A DNA stretch of 64,000 nucleotides from Mucilaginibacter geliditolerans (GTDB lineage: Bacteria; Bacteroidota; Bacteroidia; Sphingobacteriales; Sphingobacteriaceae), in assembly GCF_014200495.1 (NCBI RefSeq), contig NZ_JACHBY010000001.1, positions 434,001-498,000 of the forward strand. Reading direction: 5' to 3'. The notes below the pieces were generated by a model, which worked only from the letters and a program-made list of their open reading frames with translations, had not been told where the DNA came from and did not search any database. Positions 51,009 through 61,900 of this stretch are shown here, piece after piece. Positions within the stretch are counted from its first letter, which is position 1; each line of letters starts with the position of its first letter. The position numbers and the translations under genes are program-made.

Positions 51009-52781
51009 TTACTTTTCATCAGCCATAGCGGCAACAGCCTGTAAATACCAGGCAGCATGTGGTATCCATTGCTCGGTCCAGCGCCATTCATTGCCGTTAT
51101 CCTCTGTTTTATAGTCGATGCCACTTCCGTCTGGGTTACCCTCCTTGCCGGTTATCCCGTTTGATACACCTCCCCGCTCCGAGCCATGCCCAAAGTTGGA
51201 GTGCATGTAGGGCACATTATTCCTGCCAAAATTATACATAAAGCACACCTGGTAAGGGTTGCAGCCCAATATCCAGTTCACCTGGTTATAGGCAAAGGCG
51301 GTTAAAGCCTGCTTTTTCTTAATGTCTTTTGGTGACTTATATAACAACCTTGAACTAATAATAGCAGCTGTCGCCAATGAGCTTAAACGGGCATTTTCAC
51401 CTTGCCACCACCAGCCGGTTTCGTTTTCATGCGGGATGAAGAAGCCATTTTTAATCGAATCCCTATACCTGAAAGTTTGCCTTGCATAGCCAAACGGGTT
51501 ACTTACGTCGCTTGTTACTTTCAACTCATAATCCAATGCGCCTTTTATAGTTTGTAATGCCTGTGAGCGATAAGCCGGGTCATTTTCCTTTTTCAAATAT
51601 CTTGCTAACGCGATGATAGGCAAACCTGCATCTGAGGCATGCCAGTACGGGCGGGTGCCATCATCAGCTATAAAATAACCATCTTTTGATAGTCGCGCCG
51701 AAAGGTTATGCGCACGTTTGCGGGCCTCATTCTTATACAGATCATCGTTGGTGCTGATCCAAAGCTCGGTAGCTGCCATTAATGCGCAATAATCATCAAT
51801 GATGTTTTCCTTATGGTCATCGTCATATTTGATATTATTGACCAGCAGATGAGCAAAAGCCCGTTTTGCGCCATCCAGGTATTCTGTTGACTTAAAATCA
51901 CCATGCTTTTTCCATCGTGAGATCCGGGCCAGTGCCGCTATCGCCATCCCTCCGCCCTCACGGAAAGCACATTGGTAATCATTAGTAGTTACACTGTTCG
52001 CCAGCAAGCCTACCACCCTGCGCGCGTTCGGATCTTTATTAAAATAGCTGAACACGATCATATAAAAATAATCATCCTTTGATAAGGCCCGCATCATATA
52101 ATCAGCACCCCATAAAGCCTCATTATCCAATGAATCCTTTACGCCCAGCTTATTCAACAAAACAGGTATAGCTTCATCCGTATTAATGAGCGACCATGTT
52201 ACCAGCGGCGTTTGCTGTGGCGACATAAAATTGGCATATGCCAGGTGTGAAAAATACTTGCTCACATCACCTGATGCATCGCACCAGCCACCACGCATAT
52301 CAACTGTATTATCACTGCCAAAAAGTTTAAGATGTGAGTCGACAGAAAGTTCCGTAGGCGTATTAGCCCTTTGCTTATGATAATAATGAATAACCGATGG
52401 AATAGTTAACTCCGCCAAAGCGTTATAACCTATTTTAAACGCATCTGACGTATAGTTTTTACCGGAGATAGTAATACTTAACTTATATTTACCGCTCTTC
52501 ACTAACGACGAAAAATCAGCCTTATAAAAGTATTTGCCCGGCGCCCAGTCCTGAACCTGCTGCTTGCTCTCAAGTGTTCCGGTATAAACAATTTTTGCGG
52601 TAGAAGCATCAATAATATTAAAACCTATTTTACCAATATACTGCTGATCATCACCTATCAGTGCCGATTTTGGGGCATTGCTATCAAATGCGACCTCATT
52701 AATGTAGATAAGTGGCGTGGCGTTTGCTGAGTTGTAGAATGCGGCAAGCAGTATTAAATATATAAAAACCAGTTTTTTCAT
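51009..52781 (-). CDS. Glycoside hydrolase family 9 enzyme (endoglucanase-type), exported
   Basis: 590 residues. Signal peptide (about 1-21), an N-terminal immunoglobulin-like CelD_N domain (about 22-118; PLIYINEVAFDSNAPKSALI) and a GH9 (alpha/alpha)6 barrel (about 120-590). GGWCDASGDVSKYF carries the Asp168 and Asp172 pair (base). The C-terminal block NEWRWTEQWIPHAAWY contains the expected acid, most likely Glu570. Members cleave beta-1,4-glucans or related polymers in the periplasm or outside. The family's usual HPHHR block is replaced by YMHSNFGHGS. A truncated copy of its first 57 codons lies just upstream. Confidence 0.93.
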   Translation of the reverse strand: MKKLVFIYLILLAAFYNSANATPLIYINEVAFDSNAPKSALIGDDQQYIGKIGFNIIDASTAKIVYTGTLESKQQVQDWAPGKYFYKADFSSLVKSGKYKLSITISGKNYTSDAFKIGYNALAELTIPSVIHYYHKQRANTPTELSVDSHLKLFGSDNTVDMRGGWCDASGDVSKYFSHLAYANFMSPQQTPLVTWSLINTDEAIPVLLNKLGVKDSLDNEALWGADYMMRALSKDDYFYMIVFSYFNKDPNARRVVGLLANSVTTNDYQCAFREGGGMAIAALARISRWKKHGDFKSTEYLDGAKRAFAHLLVNNIKYDDDHKENIIDDYCALMAATELWISTNDDLYKNEARKRAHNLSARLSKDGYFIADDGTRPYWHASDAGLPIIALARYLKKENDPAYRSQALQTIKGALDYELKVTSDVSNPFGYARQTFRYRDSIKNGFFIPHENETGWWWQGENARLSSLATAAIISSRLLYKSPKDIKKKQALTAFAYNQVNWILGCNPYQVCFMYNFGRNNVPYMHSNFGHGSERGGVSNGITGKEGNPDGSGIDYKTEDNGNEWRWTEQWIPHAAWYLQAVAAMADEK

Positions 52782-52852
52782 AAGATGATCTTATTGCTTA
52801 TTTAATGCTAATATATCACCTCGTTTCCTAATTTAAGCCACTACAAATTCAC

Positions 52853-53041
52853 TCATATAGGTAAAGTAATGGCGTCGATAATATTAAAGCTTATTTTACC
52901 AATATACTGTTGATCATCACCTATCAATGCCGATTTTGGGGCACTACTGTCAAATGCAACCTCATTAATATAAATAATGGGTTTTGCATAAGAGCAAGAT
53001 AACCAGGTAAATAGCATGAGTATAGATAATAGTTTTTTCAT
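52853..53041 (-). pseudogene. Truncated duplicate of the GH9 gene's 5' end
   Basis: From the ATG at 53039-53041: MKKLLSILMLFTWLSCSYAK, then a stretch nearly identical to residues 22-59 of the adjacent GH9 enzyme (IIYINEVAFDSSAPKSALIG and QQYIGKISFNIIDA). It ends in ITLPI and a stop. The nucleotide match with the GH9 gene (about 52610-52710) is also high. It lacks the rest of the Ig domain and the catalytic barrel. Probably the leftover of a tandem duplication; a 62-residue secreted peptide could still be made. Confidence 0.8.
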
Positions 53042-53048
53042 GATATCT

Positions 53049-54275
53049 CTATTGTGACAGCGATTTAATAGCAACACTGTCTTTTGCAGAAGGCACAATG
53101 ATGGTATAACTTTTAAGCAACTCATCGTTAATAGCTATGCCATTATTACAAATATTACCTTTTTTATAAGTATCCTGTTTATTAAATGCCGACACCTTGT
53201 TTGATTGATTAATTCCATTCACAATAAACTCGCTCTTATTTATGGATATCTCGTCCATTTTCGCACCTAATAATTTGCCCCAAAAATGCTCCCCCTCTTC
53301 TATTTTATAATAAGAAGGATAAATATGATCAAAAAGCGATGTATATTTCACTTCAATAACTAAATTAAGATCCTTTGCATGGATCCACAGCAAACTCATT
53401 TCATCAGTTTTATCCAATAAATTATCAGGAATTTCTAATCTGTAAGATCTTAAGAGGAAATCATTACTCAGAATAAAGGTTAGTTGATAAAAAGCCTTAC
53501 TGTTTTTTTTGGGAAAAATGGTGATCTTAAGATCATCCGAACCTTTATCACCAAACCGTTCTAATGTGTACTTATAATCAGCCAAAACCTTGTCAGGAAA
53601 ATAATCGGCTATCATGGCAGACAGCAGGGCGTACCTGAAAGCCTGGTTTGGATCGATATCAGACTTGAAATTCTTCTTCACGTCATGTCTGTCTTTATTG
53701 ACATTTTCCTCAAACCTACATCTTGAAGCGTTGATTTTCAACTGTATCTCTTTAGGCGAAGCACGATCAAAAAAATAACTGCAGATAGCATCTGAATATT
53801 CAGTGCATTTAGCATTTGTAAAAACAAGTTCACGATAATAGCCATCCAATTTCATAGGCGAAACAAAAGCCACGGTATTATGCCGGTTAATACTGTCCAG
53901 TAATTGCTTTAATGTAAGCGGCCTGATGGTCACTTCTTGTAGATTTTCAACCGTAGCTTTAAGCTTTACTTTCAGGTTTTTATTATTTATTGCAGTATTA
54001 ATACTTACGCTTTCTGGGTTGTAACCAATACACGAAAAAATTAATGAATCCTGTTGCTTATAGGGCGGAGTTAACATGATAACAAATTTTCCGTCAGCAT
54101 TCGTTATTGAACCAATCCCTTTATTACTCCATGCTATAGTAACACCGTCAATGGGTTCACCATTATCCTGTGAAATAACCATACCCGAAACAGGGTCCTT
54201 AACCTGGGCAGATACATAAAGAGAAACAAAAAGAAGATAAATAAGAAAGCCGAATCTGACGGAATATTTTAACAT
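53049..54275 (-). CDS. Exported protein with carboxypeptidase-regulatory-like domain
   Basis: 408 residues: signal peptide (ends YVSAQ), CarboxypepD_reg-like beta domain (about 25-110; VSGMVISQDNGEPIDGVTIA and IGSITNADGKFVIML). An uncharacterised C-terminal part of about 290 residues follows, rich in aromatic and charged residues (LDGYYRELVFTNAKCTEYSD, EEGEHFWGKLLGAKMDEISI). Such proteins in Bacteroidota are periplasmic or outer-membrane associated, with unknown role. It lies 7 bp upstream of the truncated GH9 copy and may share its transcript. Confidence 0.8.
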   Translation of the reverse strand: MLKYSVRFGFLIYLLFVSLYVSAQVKDPVSGMVISQDNGEPIDGVTIAWSNKGIGSITNADGKFVIMLTPPYKQQDSLIFSCIGYNPESVSINTAINNKNLKVKLKATVENLQEVTIRPLTLKQLLDSINRHNTVAFVSPMKLDGYYRELVFTNAKCTEYSDAICSYFFDRASPKEIQLKINASRCRFEENVNKDRHDVKKNFKSDIDPNQAFRYALLSAMIADYFPDKVLADYKYTLERFGDKGSDDLKITIFPKKNSKAFYQLTFILSNDFLLRSYRLEIPDNLLDKTDEMSLLWIHAKDLNLVIEVKYTSLFDHIYPSYYKIEEGEHFWGKLLGAKMDEISINKSEFIVNGINQSNKVSAFNKQDTYKKGNICNNGIAINDELLKSYTIIVPSAKDSVAIKSLSQ

Positions 54276-54352
54276 GGGGTATTATTATAGATAGAAAATA
54301 CTTCCTAAATATAATTTTTATTTTTATTTATTCCGCCTTTTTGAATGGATGC

Positions 54353-55516
54353 TTATATCAGCAGCGTATCAACCCTGTGCGCAAGCACTATCTGATCGCA
54401 TGGCGACCATGAGAAGATGGTAAATCTGCCATCCTGAGAAGCCACCAGTGCAAATGCATCCCGCTGATCGAACACAAACTGCGCTGCCGAAAAATGCCGT
54501 GTTCCACCGTTGCTTGATGGCGGTATGATCCGTGCAGGCGAATCAATAATAGGCTCTGTAATCATCATCTGCTTAACAGATTCACGCCCCGGCGAGCGGG
54601 TGATCTTGGCACCAAAAGCCAATAATTCGTGATTGTCATTAATTATTGTAGCCCCGTCAACAGCAGTAAGGCCTGCTACAGATGCTATTTCATCACTCAA
54701 CTCCTCCTGCCAGGTAACAAGGTTCTGCTCGCTAACATGTCGGCTCATCAATACTGAAAGCCTGTTGAAAGCCGGAAAAACAGGATATGATATAGGCTGA
54801 ATAATAGAATCACGCCATTTATCATGAGCAGACGGCACAACCAATAAAGTTCCGCCCCGCCCATGTGCACGCATGGATACAGCCAGTTGAACATGCAGAT
54901 TAACAGCAGTATTCCATGATGAGGTGTCAGAAAATCCAAGTAATGAATTTACTATTGCAGGGCAATCGGGTAAACTGATGCTTTGTTCGTCGATTATTTT
55001 CACGTTATCTCCCTGTAATACCGCAACATTCACAAATTTACCAAAGCCATCTATCCTGCGGTGTTTAACTACTAATAAACCCGGTTCAACAACTTCTAAA
55101 ACAAAGCAAAAGCCAGGAATAATTTGCGTGGTTCCCCATATGTATAGTTCACCTTCCTGTTCCCAAACGCCCAAATGTATACCTGGGCGCTCAACTGCCG
55201 GGGCCAGTTTAATGAGTATATCAGCAGTAAGCGCTAAAGGAAATTCAAATATTAAAGGTTGGCTAGTTTTATCCGGAGGTAAAAATGCCAGTGATATTTT
55301 AGGTGAATGGCCCTCCTCTTTTCTAAGGCTTGCCCAAAATGCGGTATCAATAATTGCTTCAATTGATTGCTTTCCTGGTTCGGGGGCAAGATTTTTTTCG
55401 CCGCGTAAAAATGCTTCCGACAATTGGTGGGCAAAATGCCGCTCAATAGCCGACGAAGCCTTCAGAGCTGCTTTATAAGTAGGATTTGACGATAAATATT
55501 GTGCTGGGATATTCAT
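54353..55516 (-). CDS. Stand-alone DAC-like (diadenylate-cyclase-fold) protein with DACNV-type sensor region
   Basis: 387 residues, no signal peptide or membrane helix. The C-terminal part (about 215-387) carries the two hallmark DAC motifs: Asp287-Gly288-Ala289 in VDGATIINDNHELL, and Arg340-His341 in GGTRHFSAAQF (the DisA-type RHxxA position is RHFSA). The strand AHGRGGTLLVVPS precedes them. The N-terminal about 200 residues match no catalytic family I know and resemble the predicted DACNV sensor domain found beside DAC domains. If active it would make c-di-AMP from two ATP. Nucleotide-sensing without catalysis is equally possible. Single-gene unit. Confidence 0.75.
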   Translation of the reverse strand: MNIPAQYLSSNPTYKAALKASSAIERHFAHQLSEAFLRGEKNLAPEPGKQSIEAIIDTAFWASLRKEEGHSPKISLAFLPPDKTSQPLIFEFPLALTADILIKLAPAVERPGIHLGVWEQEGELYIWGTTQIIPGFCFVLEVVEPGLLVVKHRRIDGFGKFVNVAVLQGDNVKIIDEQSISLPDCPAIVNSLLGFSDTSSWNTAVNLHVQLAVSMRAHGRGGTLLVVPSAHDKWRDSIIQPISYPVFPAFNRLSVLMSRHVSEQNLVTWQEELSDEIASVAGLTAVDGATIINDNHELLAFGAKITRSPGRESVKQMMITEPIIDSPARIIPPSSNGGTRHFSAAQFVFDQRDAFALVASQDGRFTIFSWSPCDQIVLAHRVDTLLI

Positions 55517-55635
55517 TTATTAATATGGGCAGGTAGTTAAACGTCCTAAAATTAAAACCTGATTTGCGCTAATGCAAATTACCAATAAAATATGACGTTG
55601 CTATGCCTTATTAAAAAGTATAGACTATGTTGTAC

Positions 55636-55665
55636 AAAAAAGTCCTTTGGTTTTGCCAAAGGACT
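55636..55665 (-). terminator. Intrinsic terminator of the RND efflux operon
   Basis: Perfect 10-bp stem AGTCCTTTGG/CCAAAGGACT (55641-55650 and 55656-55665), loop TTTTG, followed on the minus strand by a T-run (complement of 55636-55640). It lies 42 bp beyond the last permease stop codon. Confidence 0.9.
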
Positions 55666-55706
55666 ATGATTTGAGCTAAATACGAAACTCTTATAGCGTT
55701 ATATAC

Positions 55707-58700
55707 TTACTTTTCCTTTTCACCATCAAGCCCATGCGCTTCGCGTTCCGCTTTATTACGCGCGTTTGATTCGGCGATCTCGTATTCAAGTTCAGGGTCG
55801 ATGTTTGACTCTTCTACTTTCTTAGCTTTTTCCATCAACTCCTCATGATGAGCTTGTAACCAGGCCAGTTGTTTTTTACCGTATGAAACACGGGTGAATA
55901 TTACAAATAGCACAGGAACTATAAATATAGATATGGTTGATGACGCGATCATCCCGCCCAAAACCGTCCATCCAATAGTATTTCTTGAGGCACCACCTGC
56001 ACCTGTTGCCAGTGCCAATGGTAATACACCCAATATAAATGCCAGCGAGGTCATAATAATAGGCCTTAAACGCAAGCGTACAGCCTCCAGTGTAGATTTG
56101 ATAAGTTCCTCGCCCCTGTCAACCCTTATTTTGGCGAACTCAACAATCAGGATGGCATTTTTAGCTGATAAGCCAATTAGCGTTATCAAACCTATTTGCG
56201 CGTAAACATTGTTTGTAAGCGGTGGTAAACAGGTAAGCGCTACTATCGCTCCAAAAGCGCTTATCGGCACAGCCAATAATACCGAGAATGGCACCGACCA
56301 GCTTTCATATAATGCCGCCAGGAACAGGAATACAAACAATATGGAGAACATAAAGATGTAAATGGTAATTGAACCTGCCTTTAGCTCCTCATAGCTCAAA
56401 CCTGAAAACTCATAAGTATAACCACGGGGTAATGTTTTTGCTGCTATTTGTTTTAATGCATCTAATGATTGACCGCTGCTATAACCATCGGGTATATTGC
56501 CATCAACTTCAGCCGAACGGAAAATATTAAAGTGGGTAATAAGCGGTGGTGCAACTGTAGGTTTGTAGCTTATTAAAGTACTTAGCGGAACCATTGTACC
56601 AGCCTGATTGCGGACATAATATTTATTAATATCAGACACCAAAGCCCTGTACGCTGTATCTGCCTGTACAACAACGTGGTATGTTCTGTTATATAAAGTA
56701 AAATTATTTACAAATAAGCTACCCATGTAGGCCTGCATCGTTGAAAATACATCCGTGATATTAACACCCATTTTTTCGCATTTCTCCCTGTCGACTGTAA
56801 GATCATAACTTGGTGTATGTGCCGAAAAATAACAGAATGCTGTTGATGTTGCCGGCACTTTTTTAGCAGCAGCAACAAACTTGTTTACAGCTTTCTCAAA
56901 TGCATGTATATCATCTGTTGAGCTACCCTCTTCAATCTGCATGCTAAAACCTGCTGCAATACCAATACCCCGTATGGGTGGCGGAGGTATTACTACGATA
57001 TTGGCATTTTTAATACCCGCCTTAGCTATCCTGTTTTTCAGAACAGTTAATAGCCCAGGCATCATGGTTTGTTTGGTGGTACGCTGATCCCATGGGGTAA
57101 GCATGATAAACATGGAGCCACTATTTGAGGTTGCACCGCCATTTAATATATTAAAGCCGGATGAAGCTGTATAATGCAGGATACCCTTTGTAGAACTCAC
57201 CACCTTCATCAGTTTCTCCATAACATCTACCGATTGGGCTGTTGAGGATGCATCAGGCAATGAATAAGTGATATATAAACGTCCGCCATCTTCAGTAGGC
57301 ACAAAACCCGATGGCTTATTTTTGAATAAAATAACAGTGGCAATACATATGCAAACCAATATAATTACTACAAATTTGGAATGTTTAATACCCCTTTTTA
57401 CACCATTTGAATACCTGTAGGTAACCCGCTCAAACCAATTATTAAACCAGTCGAAGAATTTATCAAGCCAGTTTTTCTTTTGGTGATGTGATGGCCTTAA
57501 TAACAAAGTACACAGCGCAGGTGTTAACGATAAAGCTATAAAGGCCGATAGTATAACAGATATTGCAATGGTAATGGCAAACTGCTGGTATAAACGGCCA
57601 ACTATACCCGGTATAAAGCCTACTGGCACAAAAACCGAGGCCAAAATAAGAGCGATCGCGATTACCGGGGCGGAGATCTCTTTCATGGCATGATAAGTAG
57701 CTTCCTTGGGCGACATATGCTGCTCATCAATATAGTGCTGTACGGCTTCCACCACAATAATGGCATCATCCACCACAATACCTATGGCCAGTACAAAGCC
57801 AAACATGGTAAGGGTATTTATGGTGAAGCCAAGCGGAATAAAGAATATGAAAGTTGACAATATAGATACCGGGATGGCCACAATAGGAATAATGGTTGAA
57901 CGCCAGTTTTGCAGGAACAGGAATACCACAATAGCAACCAACCCAAGCGCTTTTAACAGCGTACCCACTACCTCTTCCATTGAAACCCTGATGATGGTTA
58001 TAGATTCAAACGGAACTATATAATTCACATCGGCAGGGAAGGATTTTTTTAGCAGGTTCAACTCATTGTAAACGTTATCCGCAGTTTGCAACGCATTACT
58101 TCCGGGTGATTGATATACCTGGATGATTGAACACCTGTTACCATCAACAAATGAGTTGCTGGCAAATGTAAATTTGCCAAGTTCCACCCTTGCAACATCT
58201 TTCAGGTAAACTAATGCACCTGTAGATGGTATAGTTTTTACTACTATGTTTTTATAATCAGATGCTTTGTTAAGCATCCCGTTAACTAATATACCGGTTT
58301 CAAAAGCCTGTGATGAATTTTGCGGTGGCGAACCTACAGAACCGGCTGCTACATACACGTTTTGAGCATTTAATGCAGCTGTAACATCGGCAGGGGTTAA
58401 ACTATAGGATGCCATTTTATCTGGGTTCATCCATATACGCATACTGAACTGATCGGCACGGGCGCTAACATCACCCACACCCGGCACGCGCAATATGGCA
58501 TCCTGAATAAATGTATTGGTGTAATTATCAAGAAAAGTAATGTTATGCGTTTTTTTAGGCGAATAGATCGCTATCAGCATCAGCATATCCGGGTTACTGG
58601 CACGTACCGTTAAGCCCAGTTTACTTACAACTGATGGTAATGATGGCTGGGCAATACCCAATCGGTTTTGTACGTTTAGCGCTGCTATTTGTACGTTAGT

Positions 58701-58994
58701 GCCGATATTAAAAGTAACCCTTATGCCTATACCACCACTATTGGTACTGGTACTTTGCATATACTCCATGCCGGGTGTACCGTTTACCTGTTCCTCAATT
58801 GGTGTGGCTACGGTTTGCTCCACGGTTTGGGCATCGGCACCCGTATATGAACCGTTAATAGATACGCTCGGAGGTGAAATATTAGGGTACTGATCTACTG
58901 CCAGGTTGTTAATGCATATCACACCCGCAATCATTAATACAACAGATATAACGATAGCAGTTACCGGTCTTTTAATAAAGGTATTTGCAATCAT
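55707..58994 (-). CDS. RND efflux permease, HAE1 family (second permease)
   Basis: 1095 residues with the AcrB layout: TM1 (ITAVIVISVVLMIAGVICIN), a porter/docking half, TM2-6, a second porter half and TM8-12. TM4 carries the proton-relay pair in GIVVDDAIIVVEAV. Other family blocks are QTVEQTVATPIEEQVNGTPG and GLSAKNAILIVEFAK. It pumps drugs or other amphiphiles out across both membranes with the adaptor and TolC. Its start overlaps the stop of the first permease (ATGA at 58994-58991), so the two are coupled. The C-terminus has an acidic/basic tail (EESNIDPELEYEIAESN). Confidence 0.95.
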   Translation of the reverse strand: MIANTFIKRPVTAIVISVVLMIAGVICINNLAVDQYPNISPPSVSINGSYTGADAQTVEQTVATPIEEQVNGTPGMEYMQSTSTNSGGIGIRVTFNIGTNVQIAALNVQNRLGIAQPSLPSVVSKLGLTVRASNPDMLMLIAIYSPKKTHNITFLDNYTNTFIQDAILRVPGVGDVSARADQFSMRIWMNPDKMASYSLTPADVTAALNAQNVYVAAGSVGSPPQNSSQAFETGILVNGMLNKASDYKNIVVKTIPSTGALVYLKDVARVELGKFTFASNSFVDGNRCSIIQVYQSPGSNALQTADNVYNELNLLKKSFPADVNYIVPFESITIIRVSMEEVVGTLLKALGLVAIVVFLFLQNWRSTIIPIVAIPVSILSTFIFFIPLGFTINTLTMFGFVLAIGIVVDDAIIVVEAVQHYIDEQHMSPKEATYHAMKEISAPVIAIALILASVFVPVGFIPGIVGRLYQQFAITIAISVILSAFIALSLTPALCTLLLRPSHHQKKNWLDKFFDWFNNWFERVTYRYSNGVKRGIKHSKFVVIILVCICIATVILFKNKPSGFVPTEDGGRLYITYSLPDASSTAQSVDVMEKLMKVVSSTKGILHYTASSGFNILNGGATSNSGSMFIMLTPWDQRTTKQTMMPGLLTVLKNRIAKAGIKNANIVVIPPPPIRGIGIAAGFSMQIEEGSSTDDIHAFEKAVNKFVAAAKKVPATSTAFCYFSAHTPSYDLTVDREKCEKMGVNITDVFSTMQAYMGSLFVNNFTLYNRTYHVVVQADTAYRALVSDINKYYVRNQAGTMVPLSTLISYKPTVAPPLITHFNIFRSAEVDGNIPDGYSSGQSLDALKQIAAKTLPRGYTYEFSGLSYEELKAGSITIYIFMFSILFVFLFLAALYESWSVPFSVLLAVPISAFGAIVALTCLPPLTNNVYAQIGLITLIGLSAKNAILIVEFAKIRVDRGEELIKSTLEAVRLRLRPIIMTSLAFILGVLPLALATGAGGASRNTIGWTVLGGMIASSTISIFIVPVLFVIFTRVSYGKKQLAWLQAHHEELMEKAKKVEESNIDPELEYEIAESNARNKAEREAHGLDGEKEK

Positions 58995-61900
58995 GCGTGA
59001 TCAGATTTACTCAATTCACGGGATTTATTTATTTCGTACTCCAATTCAGGATCTATATTCTGCGATTCAACCTTTTTCGCTTTTTCCATTAATTCAAGAT
59101 GATGCGCTTTCAGGTAATCCAGCTTTTCTTTACCATAGGAGAACTTCGTTATCAATACATACAACACTGGCACAATAAATATAGCCAGGGTTGATGCAGC
59201 AAACATACCGCCCAATACTGTAAAGCCTATTGTTCTACGAGCCACCGCGCCTGCGCCTGTTGCCAATACCAATGGCAACACACCCAATATAAATGCCAGT
59301 GAGGTCATGATGATAGGCCGTAAACGAAGGCTTACCGCGTCGAGTGTTGATTTCAGCAGATCTTCACCCCTGTCAACCCGCACCTTGGCAAACTCTACTA
59401 TCAGGATGGCGTTCTTGGCTGCCAAACCTATCAACGTTATCAAACCTATCTGGGCGTAAACGTTATCTGTTAAGCTTGGCACACAGTAAAGGGCCAATAT
59501 CGCGCCAAATGCACCTATCGGCACAGCTAACAATACCGAGAAAGGCACCGACCAGCTTTCGTATAAGGCCGCCAGGAATAAGAACACGAATGTTATAGAG
59601 AACATGAAGATATAAATGGTGGTTGAACCCGCCTTTATTTCCTCATAACTCAAACCGGAGAATTCATAGGTATAGCCTTCAGGTAATGTTTTCGCAGCCA
59701 GATCCTGCATAGCAGCAAGCGCCTGTGAACTGCTATAACCCGGAGCCGATGAACCATCAACCTCAGCTGTGCGGAATATATTAAAGTGCGATATCAGCGG
59801 AGCAGCATCTGTAGGCTGGTAACTGATCACCGTCCCCAACGGCACCATAGTACCTGCCTGGTTGCGCACATAATATTTGTTCATGTCCGATATCATAGTA
59901 CGGTAAGCTGTATCAGCCTGCACAACAACGTGAAAAGTACGGTTATAAGTAGTAAAGTCGTTTATATATAAACTACCCATAAAGGCCTGTATAGTAGTGA
60001 ATACATCGCCCACACTAACGCCTAGTTTCTCGCATTTTTCACGATCAACAGTAAGATTATAGTTAGGGGTATGTGCCGTATAATAAGTATAAGCCTTGGT
60101 TATAGCCGGATTTTGATTAGCCGCGGCAACAAACTTATCAACCACCTTTTGGAAATCCTGTAAATTATCATTGGTGCTGCGTTGCTCTATTTGTATACTA
60201 AAACCAACCGTAGTACCCACACCCGGTAAAGGCGATGGTTGTATTACCTGTACGTTGGCACTCTTTATTCCTGCCTCTCTTATGCGCTTCTGCATTACAG
60301 CAACAATACCCGGAACCTGCTCACTGGTTTTGCTACGCTCATCCCATGGAGCAAGCTGGCAATATATAGTACCGTTATTAGAGTTACTGGCGTTGGTTAC
60401 TACGTTTAACCCGGATAAGGCCGCATAATGCGCGACACCCGGCGTTGAACCAACTACCTGCATTAACTTACTCATTAAGTTAACCGATGCCGCTGTAGAT
60501 GAAGCCGGAGGTAACTGGAACGTCACGTATAAGTTGCCATCATCTTCGGATGGAATAAATCCTGTTGGTTTAGCCTGGAACAGGAAGTAAGCACCAGCGC
60601 AAAGGCAAACCAATAGAATAACAATGTACTTTGATCCTTCAATACTTTTCTTTACACCTTTTGTATAGCTGGCCGTTATACGCTCAAACCAGGCGTTAAA
60701 CTTAAAGAACAGTTTATTAATGCCTTTCGCATCCTTAGTTATACTGGTTGGCTTTAGCAACAACGTACAAAGCGCGGGGGTTAATGATAACGCGATGAAG
60801 GCCGATATAATTACCGATATAGCGATAGTGATAGCGAACTGTTGATATAAACGACCAACAATGCCCGGTATAAAGCCTACCGGTACGAACACCGCGGCAA
60901 GTATTAACGCGATAGCTACAACCGGTGCCGATATATCTTTCATGGCCTGGTATGTGCCTTCTTTGGCTGTCATGCCCTCTTCATCAATATAATGCTGCAC
61001 CGCCTCGACGACAATGATCGCGTCATCCACCACAATACCTATCGCCAATACAAAACCAAACATGGTTAAGGTATTTATAGTGAAGCCTAAAGGGATGAAA
61101 AAGCAGAATGTACCAAATATTGATACCGGGATAGCCAGCACTGGTATAAGCGTTGAACGCCAGTTTTGCAGGAACAGGTAAACCACGATAGCTACCAGTC
61201 CAAGCGTTTTTAACAATGTGCCAACCACATCTTCCATGGAAACCTTTACAACGGTAACCGATTCAAACGGAACGCTGTATTGTACATCTGATGGGAATGT
61301 TTGTTTTAGCTTTGCCAGCTCATCATATACACCTTGTGCAGTTTGCAGCGCGTTACTACCTGGCGCCTGGTAAATTTGCAGGTATGATGCACGGTGGCCA
61401 TCAACAAATGAATTACTTGAGAAAGTGAACTTACCTAATTCAACCCTGGCAACATCCTTTAAGTAAACCAGCTCGCCGGTGGCAGGGTTAGTTTTTACAA
61501 TGATATTTTCAAACTCCGATACCTTGCTTAAACGGCCGTTCACCAATATACCAAGCTCATAAGTTTGGGTTGATGCCTGTGGCGGCACACCGGCGGTACC
61601 GGCAGCTACCTGTACGTTTTGCGCGTTTAGGGCATTAATTATATCGGTAGGTGTTAAACTGTAGCTTGCTAGTTTTTCAGGATTCATCCAGATACGCATA
61701 CTGAAATCATCAGTAAAGCGGTTTATACTGCCCACACCCGGTACGCGTAACAAAGCATCCTGGATAAATATATTAGTGTAGTTATCCAAAAAAGTAATGT
61801 TATGCGTGTTTTTTGGTGCATATATAGCAACCATCATCAACATGCTTGGGTTTACCGCACGTACAGTTAAGCCCAAACGACTTACCACTGCCGGCAGCAA

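Noticed and set aside
54924..55478. 184-codon plus-strand frame opposite the DAC-like gene
   Set aside because: Antisense shadow: the minus-strand frame has intact DGA and RH motifs, and the plus frame has no recognisable domain.
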